Assembly (NCBI GenBank): GCA_031272945.1
Contig: JAISST010000158.1
Coordinates: forward strand, 1 to 45,720
Source of the DNA: Fusobacteriaceae bacterium
GTDB lineage: Bacteria > Fusobacteriota > Fusobacteriia > Fusobacteriales > Fusobacteriaceae
Reading direction: 5' to 3'
Length of the DNA: 45,720 bases
Made by a program: the position numbers and the translations under genes. The stretch's first letter is position 1. Every line of letters begins with the position of its first letter. The notes below the pieces were generated by a model, which searched no databases, was not told the DNA's origin, and worked only from the letters and a program-made list of their open reading frames with translations. Below, piece by piece: positions 8,899 through 18,092 of the stretch.

Positions 8899-10197
8899 TT
8901 AAAAATCTTCCCGGAATCTTTCTTTGAATTCCGCTTTGAGAGCTTCCCGGAAAGCGGGGTGGGCGATATTGATCAACTGTCTGGCCCGTTCCCGCAGGGA
9001 ATTGAACTTCAGTTTCGCGAGGCCGTACTCGGTCACCACATAGTCCACGTCCACGCGGGTGGTGGTGACAGGGGTCCCTTCGGTCAGCCAGGGCACGATC
9101 TTGGAGATCGTATCGTTCTTGGCGGTAGAAGGGAAGGCGATGATGGATTTTCCGCCCTTGGAAAAGGCCGCCCCCCTGACGAAATCCAGCTGGCCGCCGA
9201 TTCCGCTGAACTGGTTTTTGCCCATGGCCTCGGCGCAGACCTGTCCGTAGAGATCCACTTCCATGGCGGAATTGATGGAAATCAGATTGTCATTTTGCCC
9301 GATGACCCGCGGGTCATTGACATAATCCACCGGCATCATCTGGACCATGGGGTTGTTGTCCACAAAGTCGTAGAGCCGTTTTGTCCCGAAAAGGAACGTG
9401 ACCACGAGTTTGCCCTTGTGCAGGTTCTTCCGCTTGCCGGTGATGACGCCCGCTTCCACGAGTTCCACAACGCCGTCGGAGAACATTTCCGAATGGATGC
9501 CGAGGTCTTTTTTGTCTTTGAGGAACAGCAGCACCGCGTCAGGAATCGCGCCGATACCCAATTGCAGCGTATCGCCATCCTGGATCAGACTTGCGCAATG
9601 TTTTCCGATGGCCTCTTCCACGGCGCCGATTTTTGCGCCGGGGACGGCAGGAATCGGTTCGTCGTGTTCCACAATGACGTCAAGCTCGGAAACGTGGACA
9701 AAATTGTCTCCCAATACCCGGGGCAGATGTTTGTTGACCTGGGCGATGACCAGTTTTCCGTGGTCGACGATGGTCCGCGCGTAGTCGCAGGATACGCCGA
9801 AGCTGCAATAGCCGTTTTTATCAGGCGGCGAAACGGATATCATGGACACGTCGGGGATCATTTTTTCCCGCATGAGCTGCGGAGCCATAAAAAAGAAGCA
9901 GGGGGTGAAATCTCCATATTTGCCGCTGATGGCGCGCCGGTTGGAGCCGCCTACAAACTGGCTGTTGAAGCGGAAATGCCCTACCATTTCCGGCTTGGAG
10001 TAGCTGGAAGGGGACAGCGCCACCAATTGGACCACTTCCACATTTTGAAGCCTTTTGTAGTCTTCGGCCATTTTTTCCGTCAGGTAGGCGGGTTCGGAAG
10101 CCGCGTGGGCCAATACGACCCTGTCGCCGGATTTGATCAGGGAAACGGCTTCTTCCGCCGTTTTCAACCGGGATTTGTAAATTTCTTTCCAATCCAT
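8899..10197 (-). CDS. Acetyl-CoA hydrolase/transferase family protein (4-hydroxybutyrate CoA-transferase-like)
   Basis: CoA-transferase family features (LQLGIGAIPDAVL, HSEMFSDGVVELVEAGVITG, GIGGQLDFVRGA, VVTEYGLAKLKFNSLRERARQLINIAHPAFRE). Confidence 0.92.
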   Translation of the reverse strand: MDWKEIYKSRLKTAEEAVSLIKSGDRVVLAHAASEPAYLTEKMAEDYKRLQNVEVVQLVALSPSSYSKPEMVGHFRFNSQFVGGSNRRAISGKYGDFTPCFFFMAPQLMREKMIPDVSMISVSPPDKNGYCSFGVSCDYARTIVDHGKLVIAQVNKHLPRVLGDNFVHVSELDVIVEHDEPIPAVPGAKIGAVEEAIGKHCASLIQDGDTLQLGIGAIPDAVLLFLKDKKDLGIHSEMFSDGVVELVEAGVITGKRKNLHKGKLVVTFLFGTKRLYDFVDNNPMVQMMPVDYVNDPRVIGQNDNLISINSAMEVDLYGQVCAEAMGKNQFSGIGGQLDFVRGAAFSKGGKSIIAFPSTAKNDTISKIVPWLTEGTPVTTTRVDVDYVVTEYGLAKLKFNSLRERARQLINIAHPAFREALKAEFKERFREDF

Positions 10198-10255
10198 AAT
10201 AATATATTCCTCCAATTCAAAATATAATCAGAGAAAGTAAAACTTGATAAAACGT

Positions 10256-11038
10256 CTATTCGTAGTGCTTATGGACGCTGTCCGCCTGATGGGCGGGCGT
10301 AATGATGATCTCGGGGATCTGGATGTTTTTCGGGAGGTTGACGATGTACGCCACCACCAGCGCGATATCATCAGGGGTCAGAGCCTCGATGCCCGTGTAG
10401 ACTTTTTTGGCTTTATCTCTGTCTCCCGCGAATCGTACAATGCTGAATTCCGTCTCCACGAGACCGGGCTCCACGTTTGTCACCCGGATCGGCGTATCCA
10501 CGAGGTCGATCCGCAAGCCGTCGCTGATATAGCGAACGGCGGCTTTCGTCCCGCAGTATACCGCGCCGCCGCCATAGGAAATATTGCCGGCTACGGATCC
10601 GATATTGATGATAATCCCTTCGGCTTTCCTGGCGACCATTTGCGGTACGACCGCCCTTGTCACATACAGCAGGCCCTTCACGTTGGTATCGACCATGGAG
10701 TCGATTTCTTCAAGGCTGTTCAGATGTACTTTGGCGGTTCCCCGGGCAAGTCCCGCGTTGTTGATCAGGATGTCGATGTCCTTCCATTCCGTCGGCAGGG
10801 CGCCCAAAACGCTGTCCACTTCCCCGGAATTGCGCACGTCCAGTTTCAAAGGCAGCGCCTTGACGCCGTACTTTGTCTCCAGTTCCTTTTGCAGTTCCCG
10901 CAGAAGACTGTCCCTTCTTCCGGTAATGATGAGATTCACGCCGAGCTTGGCCAGCTCCACCGCGGATGATTTGCCGATACCGCTCGTAGCGCCGGTGACC
11001 AGTCCGATTTTTCCGCCGACAAGGCTTTTGCAGTCCAT
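10256..11038 (-). CDS. SDR-family NAD(P)-dependent oxidoreductase (YdfG-like hydroxy-acid dehydrogenase)
   Basis: GATSGIGKSSA, NNAGLA, YCGTKAAVRY catalytic motif. Confidence 0.93.
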   Translation of the reverse strand: MDCKSLVGGKIGLVTGATSGIGKSSAVELAKLGVNLIITGRRDSLLRELQKELETKYGVKALPLKLDVRNSGEVDSVLGALPTEWKDIDILINNAGLARGTAKVHLNSLEEIDSMVDTNVKGLLYVTRAVVPQMVARKAEGIIINIGSVAGNISYGGGAVYCGTKAAVRYISDGLRIDLVDTPIRVTNVEPGLVETEFSIVRFAGDRDKAKKVYTGIEALTPDDIALVVAYIVNLPKNIQIPEIIITPAHQADSVHKHYE

Positions 11039-11107
11039 AGGATCATCTCCGTTTTATAGAATATTTTGCTTTTCTCCGACTTAAATTATAGCACAAATCA
11101 AGGATGA

Positions 11108-12043
11108 TTAAAACAGATTTTTCTTTTTGAGCAAATAAATCAGCAATATCATCATGAGCAGACTGACAAGGATGATGGCCAAGTAGCCGTAACGGTACTG
11201 CAATTCCGGCATATTGGTGAAATTCATGCCGTACCACGTGGCGATCAGGGAAAGCGGAAGGCAAATGATGGTGACCGCGCCGTAGACTTTCATGGTATTG
11301 TTCAGGGAATATTCCAGGTAGGCTTCATAGGCTTCCCGCAGATGCACGAGGTTTTCGGAAAGCACTTCGTTGTATTTGGAAAGGCGCAGGGCTTTGTTGG
11401 AGAAAATTTTGAAATAGCGCAAATGTTCGAGCTTGAAGATATTGTTCTCGTTTTCCTCCAATTCTTCCCCGATATAGATCAGCTGCTCATAGAAATGATT
11501 CTGGACGATTAATTCTTTTTTGATGATGAAAATATATTCGTTGAGGTTCTTATGCTCTTTCTTCAGGATGAGTTCGTCTTCCAATTGCATGATTTTCGAT
11601 TCCTGGGCGTCCAGGATCTTGTTTCCGTTGACGATCAGGTTGTCCAGAACCCCGTAGATGATTTTCTCCAATGTCGGCAAACGTTTGCAGCGCTGGACGG
11701 AATTTTCGAAAATGCGCGTCACCTCGTCGGAGACATCGTAGCAGTTGACCAGGAGGAAGAGGTTTTCCCGTATGTAGAAGGCCATCCGTTTTTCCGCGGC
11801 GTCGATGTCATAAAAATTGAGAATGCTGACAAAGCCGAAGGTATATCCGTCGTATTGCTCGAGTCCCACGCCGAAATTTTCGGCTTCCGCCATACAGTGC
11901 TGGACGGTGGCCTCGGCGAAGCCGAAATCCTGATAGCAGGATTTCAGTTCTTCAAGCCCGATGCAGCCTGCAACAAGCTGGCTTCCGTCGATTTCGGACA
12001 GTGAGACAGGCGACGTTTCCTTATCCTTGAAGCAATAATACAT
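11108..12043 (-). CDS. CorA-family magnesium/divalent cation transporter
   Basis: C-terminal YGMNFTNMPE signature between two TM helices. SD AGGAGG overlaps the stop of the upstream RluA gene. Confidence 0.93.
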   Translation of the reverse strand: MYYCFKDKETSPVSLSEIDGSQLVAGCIGLEELKSCYQDFGFAEATVQHCMAEAENFGVGLEQYDGYTFGFVSILNFYDIDAAEKRMAFYIRENLFLLVNCYDVSDEVTRIFENSVQRCKRLPTLEKIIYGVLDNLIVNGNKILDAQESKIMQLEDELILKKEHKNLNEYIFIIKKELIVQNHFYEQLIYIGEELEENENNIFKLEHLRYFKIFSNKALRLSKYNEVLSENLVHLREAYEAYLEYSLNNTMKVYGAVTIICLPLSLIATWYGMNFTNMPELQYRYGYLAIILVSLLMMILLIYLLKKKNLF

Positions 12044-12052
12044 AAAGACCTC

Positions 12053-12979
12053 CTACTGAAACCATATTCTCATATCTTCTGGCGGACCGATCTCCACCGT
12101 TTTCGTTTCGCCCGTTTCGGGAACCGTAAACACGCACTTGTACGAATGCAGCATCTGTCGAGAAACCCGGGGATCCCCGCCGCCGTACAGTTCGTCTCCC
12201 AAAAGGGGATGACCGAGGATATTCAGATGGGCCCGGATCTGGTGCGTACGGCCCGTAAGCAATTCCGCTTCCAAAAGCGTCAGATTCCGGGTGGGAATCC
12301 GCTGAATCACCCGGATGAGGGTTTTCGCTTCCTGTCCCCCCTCTTCAGGGGTCATTTTCTGCCGGAAGAGTTCTTCATTTTTCCGGCCGATGGGGATATC
12401 GATCAGAAACTCGTCCTTATCAATGATCCCGTGGGCCAGGGCCAGATAATATTTTTTCACTTTCCCCTGTTTTTGCAGAAAATTCTGGGTCCAGGCATTT
12501 TTTACGGCGATGATGAGTCCGGTGGTATTCATATCGAGGCGGTTGAAAAAACGGGGGACCAGGATCTTTCCTTCCGTTTTCAGAAAATAGTTTACGAGAC
12601 CGTTGGCAAGGGTAACCGCCACTTTTTTTTCCGTCGGATGGACGACTATACCGGCATCTTTGTCGATGAGGAGCATATTCTTGTCCTCGTAGACGACCCG
12701 CAGCGGGATGTCCATCGGTACGATCCCCGTCTCCTTTTCTTTTTCGACCACCAAGACGCGGTTGAGTTTGCGTACGATTTTATCGAGGTTTTTCAGGCGT
12801 TTGCCGTTCACATAGATGTCCAGCTGCCGGAGTCCCCGGGCGGAGTAGCCCATGACCCTTTTCAGGTAGCGGTCGATCTTGAAGCGGTCAAACTCCGGCG
12901 CGACAATAAATTTTCGGATCATTTGAATCACCGGCTTTCTGACTTTTGCCGGAGCGCAGTCCGGCTTCCATTTCATCAT
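12053..12979 (-). CDS. RluA-family pseudouridine synthase
   Basis: S4-like N-terminus, then RFFNRLDMNTTGLIIAVKNAW catalytic motif and LLTGRTHQIRAHLNILGHPLLGDELYGG. Start codon uncertain (12979 or 12922). Confidence 0.92.
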   Translation of the reverse strand: MMKWKPDCAPAKVRKPVIQMIRKFIVAPEFDRFKIDRYLKRVMGYSARGLRQLDIYVNGKRLKNLDKIVRKLNRVLVVEKEKETGIVPMDIPLRVVYEDKNMLLIDKDAGIVVHPTEKKVAVTLANGLVNYFLKTEGKILVPRFFNRLDMNTTGLIIAVKNAWTQNFLQKQGKVKKYYLALAHGIIDKDEFLIDIPIGRKNEELFRQKMTPEEGGQEAKTLIRVIQRIPTRNLTLLEAELLTGRTHQIRAHLNILGHPLLGDELYGGGDPRVSRQMLHSYKCVFTVPETGETKTVEIGPPEDMRIWFQ

Positions 12980-13145
12980 AGCAAAATTCCGGAAGAAAAT
13001 CAAATTTTTTTATTTTGCAAAAAGGGCTTTATTAAGCGGAAAAAATGTGTTAAAATGGGATAGAAGACCGGAAGAATAACCCTGTGATCCCCGAGAGATC
13101 TGTAGTGATTTCGAACAACGGAAGGGACAGGGTTGCGGAGGCAAG

Positions 13146-13640
13146 GTGAAACGGACGGATTATATCAAATGGGATGAGTATTTCATGGGGGTCGCCATAC
13201 TTTCCGGAAAGCGGAGCAAGGACCCCAATACGCAAGTGGGCGCCTGCATCGTCAACGAACGCAACAAAATCATCGGAGTCGGATATAACGGCCTTCCTCT
13301 CGGCTGCGACGACGACGATTTTCCCTGGGACAGAGAGGGAAATTTTCTCGAGACGAAATACCCCTTTGTGGTGCACGCGGAACTGAACGCCATATTAAAC
13401 AGCACGCGGGAATTGCAGGGCTGCCGGATCTATGTGGGGCTTTTCCCCTGCCACGAGTGTACGAAGGCCATCATTCAGAGCGGCATCAGCGAGATTGTCT
13501 ATTTATCCGACAAATACAAAGGGACGGAGTCGGACATCGCCTCGAAAAAAATGCTGGACGGAGCGGGCGTCGTCTATCGGAAGCTGGAAACGGAGATCCG
13601 CACGCTGGTCCTTTCTTTCGGAGATTCGGAGACAGTATGA
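13146..13640 (+). CDS. dCMP/deoxycytidylate deaminase
   Basis: SKDPNTQVGACIV, HAELNAIL, PCHECTKAIIQSGI zinc motifs. GTG start with GGAG upstream. Confidence 0.92.
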   Translation: MKRTDYIKWDEYFMGVAILSGKRSKDPNTQVGACIVNERNKIIGVGYNGLPLGCDDDDFPWDREGNFLETKYPFVVHAELNAILNSTRELQGCRIYVGLFPCHECTKAIIQSGISEIVYLSDKYKGTESDIASKKMLDGAGVVYRKLETEIRTLVLSFGDSETV

Positions 13641-14215
13641 GAAAAGCCGTATTTCTGGACAGAGACGGGACAATCAACGTGGAAAAAGCCTATCTGTACC
13701 GTCCCGAGGACTTTGAACTGGAACGGGGCGCTCCGGAAGGTCTGCGACTGCTGAAGGAAGCGGGATATCTGCTGATCGTCGTGACGAACCAGTCGGGGAT
13801 CGCCCGGGGGTATTACACGGAAGAAGACCTGGCCGCCTTCAACCGCTTTTTTTTGGCGTATATGGCAAAAATCGGCTGCGCCATAGACGGGATTTACTAC
13901 TGTCCCCACCATCCCACGGCGGGGCTCGGAAAATACAGGCTGGATTGCTCCTGCCGGAAACCGAAAACGGGGATGATCGAACGGGCCGTCAGCGATTTCG
14001 ACATAAGCAGAGAGGACTCCTACGTTGTGGGAGACAAGCGCTCCGATCTGGAGACCGGGTTGCGGGCCCGGATCAGACCGGTCCTGGTGCGCACGGGATA
14101 CGGCAGGCAAACGGAGGAAGCACTGCGGGCGGAACAAAAACAAATGGCCTTTGGCGTGTTTGATACGCTGTTTGAGTTTTCTTTGCGGGTCAAAGAAATA
14201 TCGGAAAACAGTTGA
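13637..14215 (+). CDS. gmhB: D-glycero-manno-heptose 1,7-bisphosphate 7-phosphatase (HAD-IIIA)
   Basis: FLDRDGTINVEKAYLYRPEDFEL, VVTNQSGIARGYYTEEDL, CPHHPTAGLGKYRLDCSCRKPKTGM (zinc loop), VVGDKRSDLETG. ATGA overlap with the upstream stop. Confidence 0.93.
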   Translation: MRKAVFLDRDGTINVEKAYLYRPEDFELERGAPEGLRLLKEAGYLLIVVTNQSGIARGYYTEEDLAAFNRFFLAYMAKIGCAIDGIYYCPHHPTAGLGKYRLDCSCRKPKTGMIERAVSDFDISREDSYVVGDKRSDLETGLRARIRPVLVRTGYGRQTEEALRAEQKQMAFGVFDTLFEFSLRVKEISENS

Positions 14216-14240
14216 GAAACTTGAAAAATAATGCTACAAT
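14212..14240 (+). promoter_or_regulatory. Sigma-70-type promoter of the dcw cluster
   Basis: TTGAGA - 17 nt - TACAAT with extended -10 (TGCTACAAT). Overlaps the gmhB stop codon. Confidence 0.7.
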
Positions 14241-14269
14241 AGTTTATCCGTAAATAAGGATGAGAGATC

Positions 14270-15577
14270 ATGAGAATACTGGAAGAAATTTTGAAAAACA
14301 GAAAACTTCCGATTCCGGACGGGCTGACGATCCGGAATGTTGTGATGGACAGCAGGAAGATCGAAGAGAATTCGGTATTTTTTGCGATCAACAACGGAAA
14401 CGACTATGTGAAAGACGCCCTGAACAGAGGGGCTTCCCTCGTCATCGGCGACAGACAGACGGGCATGGAAGATCCGAGGATCCTGTATGTGGAGGATACG
14501 GTGGACTTCATGCAGGATCTCGCCCGGGAATACCGGAAAGCCCTCGGCTTGAAAGTGGTTGCCATTACCGGCAGCAACGGCAAGACCACGACGAAGGACA
14601 TACTCTATTCGATTTTATCCACAAAATATAAAGTGAAAAAAAGCGAAGGTAACCACAACAACGCCATCGGCCTTCCTTTCACGCTGTTGTGTCTCGAAGA
14701 GGATGACGGGATTGTCGTGTTGGAAATGGGCATGAGCGCCATCGGGGAAATCGACAGGCTTTGCGGCGTAGCGTTGCCCGACTGCGGCATCATCACCAAT
14801 ATCGGGGATTCCCATCTGGAGTTTTTGAAGACGCGGGACAATGTTTTCCGCGCCAAGAAAGAACTCGCGCAATACGTGACCCCTGAAAATCTGATTCTCT
14901 GCGGCGACGATCCCTATCTCGCGACGTTGGATGGAGAAAAAGCGGGCTTTGCGGAGTCCAATGACATCCGGATTGAAGACTACCGGGAAGAGAATGATTT
15001 CATTGACTTTGACCTTGTACAAAAAGGAAAAATCCACGCTTACCGGATGCCTCTCAACGGCAGGCACAATTGCGTGAACGGCGCCCTTGCCATCGCGGCG
15101 GCGCTGAAGTTCAAAGTTCCGCAAAAACAAATTGAGAAGGCCCTGCTCCATATAAAAATCACGCCCATGCGTTTTGAAAAGATCGAAAAAAACGGAATTT
15201 TATATATCAATGACGCTTACAACGCGAGTCCTCTATCCATGCGCTGTTCTCTTGACGCTTTCGGCGGCCTGTATCCGGACTATGAAAAAATAGCCGTGTT
15301 GGGGGACATGCTGGAGCTCGGTGGCAGCGAGGTCGACTTTCACAAAGATTTGCTCCGGGAAGAGGCGGAAAAGAACCTCTTCAAACTCTATATTTTCGGA
15401 CCGCGTATGAGGCGGGCTTTTGATATGCTCGGAGAGAGCCTGCGGGAGAAGATTCGCTATTTTTCCTCCAAGGAGGACATCCGAAAAGCCGTCGAAAAAG
15501 AGAAAACGAATTTCCCCAAACTTGCCGTCTTCGTCAAGGGCTCCCGGGGAATGAAAATGGAAGAGATCATCGGCTGA
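14270..15577 (+). CDS. murF: UDP-N-acetylmuramoyl-tripeptide--D-alanyl-D-alanine ligase
   Basis: VVAITGSNGKTTTKD P-loop, EGNHNNAIGLPFTLL, INDAYNASPLSMR motif. Confidence 0.95.
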   Translation: MRILEEILKNRKLPIPDGLTIRNVVMDSRKIEENSVFFAINNGNDYVKDALNRGASLVIGDRQTGMEDPRILYVEDTVDFMQDLAREYRKALGLKVVAITGSNGKTTTKDILYSILSTKYKVKKSEGNHNNAIGLPFTLLCLEEDDGIVVLEMGMSAIGEIDRLCGVALPDCGIITNIGDSHLEFLKTRDNVFRAKKELAQYVTPENLILCGDDPYLATLDGEKAGFAESNDIRIEDYREENDFIDFDLVQKGKIHAYRMPLNGRHNCVNGALAIAAALKFKVPQKQIEKALLHIKITPMRFEKIEKNGILYINDAYNASPLSMRCSLDAFGGLYPDYEKIAVLGDMLELGGSEVDFHKDLLREEAEKNLFKLYIFGPRMRRAFDMLGESLREKIRYFSSKEDIRKAVEKEKTNFPKLAVFVKGSRGMKMEEIIG

Positions 15578-15629
15578 AATTCCGCCTCAGGGCTGGAAAA
15601 AGCGCAAAATAATAATTTAAGGAGAAAAC

Positions 15630-16718
15630 ATGTTGTATTTACTGGGAATCATATCTGAAAATCTTGCCTTTTTGAAATCCATATACCTGAGGGGTTTTAT
15701 CTGCTTCAGTCTGTCTTTTTCCCTGGTGGTCATCGGAGGGAAGCCATTTATCGCCTATCTGCACAAGAAAAGATTCGATGAGAAAATACGGGACGACGGC
15801 CCGGCCGAGCATCGGAAAAAGCAGGGAACCCCGACGATGGGCGGCGTTCTCATCATCGCCGTATTGTTTTTTTCCAATCTTATTTCCGTCAATCTGATCA
15901 ATCCGCAAATCCTGCTGCTGTTTCTGATTACGGCGCTCTTTGCGGCCATCGGTTTCTATGACGACTACAAGAAATTTACGGAAAGCAAAAAAGGATTGTC
16001 GGGTCGGAAAAAGCTGCTGGGGCAGGCCGTCATCGCCGTCATCGTCTGGCTCTATGTGACGCAACACGGCGTGACCGGCAACAAAACACTTGATTTTACG
16101 CTGATCTGCCCGATCAATGTCAGCTGGACGTTGTATTTGGGCGCGCTGGGCATGTTGTTTTTCATCATTCTCGTCCTGCTGGGCTCCTCCAACGCCGTCA
16201 ACATCACCGACGGCCTCGACGGGCTCGCCATTATGCCGATGATCATCTGCAGCGCGATTTTGGCCGTCATCGCCTATTTTTCAGGCCATGTGGAACTTAC
16301 GAGCCATTTGAAACTCTATTATATCAACGGGGCCGGCGAGATTACCGTATATCTTTCCGGGGTCTGCGGCGCAGGCCTGGGCTTTCTCTGGTACAATTGC
16401 TATCCCGCCCAGATCTTTATGGGCGACACAGGTTCGCTGACCCTGGGAGGAATCCTGGGCGTTGTGGCCGTAATCTTGAAACAGGAACTGATCCTGCCGG
16501 TCATCGGGGGGATCTATGTGTTGGAGGCGCTGTCGGTCATTTTGCAGGTGGCTTCCTTCAAATTGCGCGGAAAGCGGATATTCAAGATGGCGCCCCTGCA
16601 CCATCATTACGAATTGTGCGGGATTCCCGAGAACAAGATTACCATGCGTTTCTGGATCGCTTCCTTCATGTTCGGAATCCTGGCGCTCGGCGTGATCCGT
16701 CTGCGGGGCCTGTTTTAG
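15630..16718 (+). CDS. mraY: Phospho-N-acetylmuramoyl-pentapeptide-transferase
   Basis: KKQGTPTMGGVLI, GFYDDYKKF, NAVNITDGLDGLA, FMGDTGSLTLGG, MAPLHHHYELCG. Confidence 0.98.
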   Translation: MLYLLGIISENLAFLKSIYLRGFICFSLSFSLVVIGGKPFIAYLHKKRFDEKIRDDGPAEHRKKQGTPTMGGVLIIAVLFFSNLISVNLINPQILLLFLITALFAAIGFYDDYKKFTESKKGLSGRKKLLGQAVIAVIVWLYVTQHGVTGNKTLDFTLICPINVSWTLYLGALGMLFFIILVLLGSSNAVNITDGLDGLAIMPMIICSAILAVIAYFSGHVELTSHLKLYYINGAGEITVYLSGVCGAGLGFLWYNCYPAQIFMGDTGSLTLGGILGVVAVILKQELILPVIGGIYVLEALSVILQVASFKLRGKRIFKMAPLHHHYELCGIPENKITMRFWIASFMFGILALGVIRLRGLF

Positions 16719-16765
16719 ACCATGGAGATTTCCGTGGTTCCTTCTTTTATTGAGGGGGAAAAACT

Positions 16766-18082
16766 ATGAAAAAGGCGATGGTGTTCGGCGCGGGACTCAG
16801 CGGCAGGGGAGCGGAAAAACTGCTGCTGAAGGATGGATATTCCGTCCTCATGGTCGACGACAAAGAGTCCGGTTGTCTGTCTTCATCAAAGGCGCAGGAA
16901 TTGCTGGATGGCGTGGATCTTTTTATCAAAAGTCCCGGGATTCCCTATGTGCCTCTTGTCCAAAAAGCGCTTGAAAAAGACATTCCGGTCATCAATGAGA
17001 TCGAGTTGGCCTACCGGTATAAGACAAAACACGGGATTCGCTCCACGATCATTGCGGTGACCGGCACAAACGGAAAGACCACCGTGACCACAAAGATCGC
17101 GGAACTGCTGCAAACCGCGGGATATAACGTGGCGTGCGCAGGGAATGTGGGCGCGTCCTGGGCGGAACTCCTGACGGAGGACAGATCGCCCGACTATACG
17201 GTCTTGGAGCTCAGTTCCTTCCAGCTGGAAAATATCCGGACGTTTCGGGCGGATATCGCCATGATCATCAATCTGACGCCCGATCATCTGGAGCGCTACG
17301 GGAATGTTTCCGAATATTACGAAACGAAATTCCGCGTCACAAACGCCCAGCGGCGGGAGGACCTGTTCCTTTTGAACCTGGACAGCCCGGAAATCTTGAA
17401 AATCTTTGCGGAAAAGGGGCCGGTCGAAAGCGGCGTTCTCTCCCTTTCCCGAAAGGACCCGCAGGCGGACTATCATGTGGAAGACGGATTGTTGCGAACG
17501 GGGGATGAAATCATTTTTGATTGCGGAAGACTTGCCCTCAAAGGGGAACACAATCTTGAAAACGCGCTTTTTATCGCGGCGACGGCGAAAACCCTCGGCG
17601 TAAAAAACGAGATCATCGCGGATTTCCTGTATCACACGGGAAACGTCGAACATCGGATGGAGGTCTTTTACCGCTATGGCAAAATCACGTTCATTAACGA
17701 TTCCAAAGGCACAAATATCGAAGCCTCCCGTTTTGCCATAGAAGCCTGCCCCGGTTGCGTCCTGATCTGCGGAGGCCATGACAAGAAGCTTGATTGGGCG
17801 CCTCTGGCGGATTTGATCAAAGCCCGGGTGAAAACAGTGTACCTGATCGGAGAAAACGCCGACATATTACGGGCTCTGCTTCTCCGAAAGGGCTACGGAG
17901 AGGAGCGCATCCATTCTCTCCATACGCTAAGGGAATCTCTGCGGCATCTGCGGGAAAGGTGCGTTTCCGACCGGAAACAGACGGTATTGCTGTCGCCGGC
18001 CACTTCCAGTTACGACCAGTTTACGAATTTTGAAGAACGGGGAAGACGCTTCAAGGAACTTGTACAGGAAATATTCAGATAA
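16766..18082 (+). CDS. murD: UDP-N-acetylmuramoylalanine--D-glutamate ligase
   Basis: AVTGTNGKTTVTTKIAELL, GNVGASWAELL, ELSSFQLENI, NDSKGTNIEAS, CGGHDKKLDW, LLSPATSSYDQFTNFEERGRRFKELV. Confidence 0.97.
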   Translation: MKKAMVFGAGLSGRGAEKLLLKDGYSVLMVDDKESGCLSSSKAQELLDGVDLFIKSPGIPYVPLVQKALEKDIPVINEIELAYRYKTKHGIRSTIIAVTGTNGKTTVTTKIAELLQTAGYNVACAGNVGASWAELLTEDRSPDYTVLELSSFQLENIRTFRADIAMIINLTPDHLERYGNVSEYYETKFRVTNAQRREDLFLLNLDSPEILKIFAEKGPVESGVLSLSRKDPQADYHVEDGLLRTGDEIIFDCGRLALKGEHNLENALFIAATAKTLGVKNEIIADFLYHTGNVEHRMEVFYRYGKITFINDSKGTNIEASRFAIEACPGCVLICGGHDKKLDWAPLADLIKARVKTVYLIGENADILRALLLRKGYGEERIHSLHTLRESLRHLRERCVSDRKQTVLLSPATSSYDQFTNFEERGRRFKELVQEIFR

Positions 18083-18092
18083 AGAGGGAAAC

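Noticed and set aside
8959-10227. 422-aa ORF opposite the CoA-transferase gene
   Set aside because: Antisense mirror of a conserved CDS; low-complexity His/Asp/Gly-rich translation typical of shadow frames.
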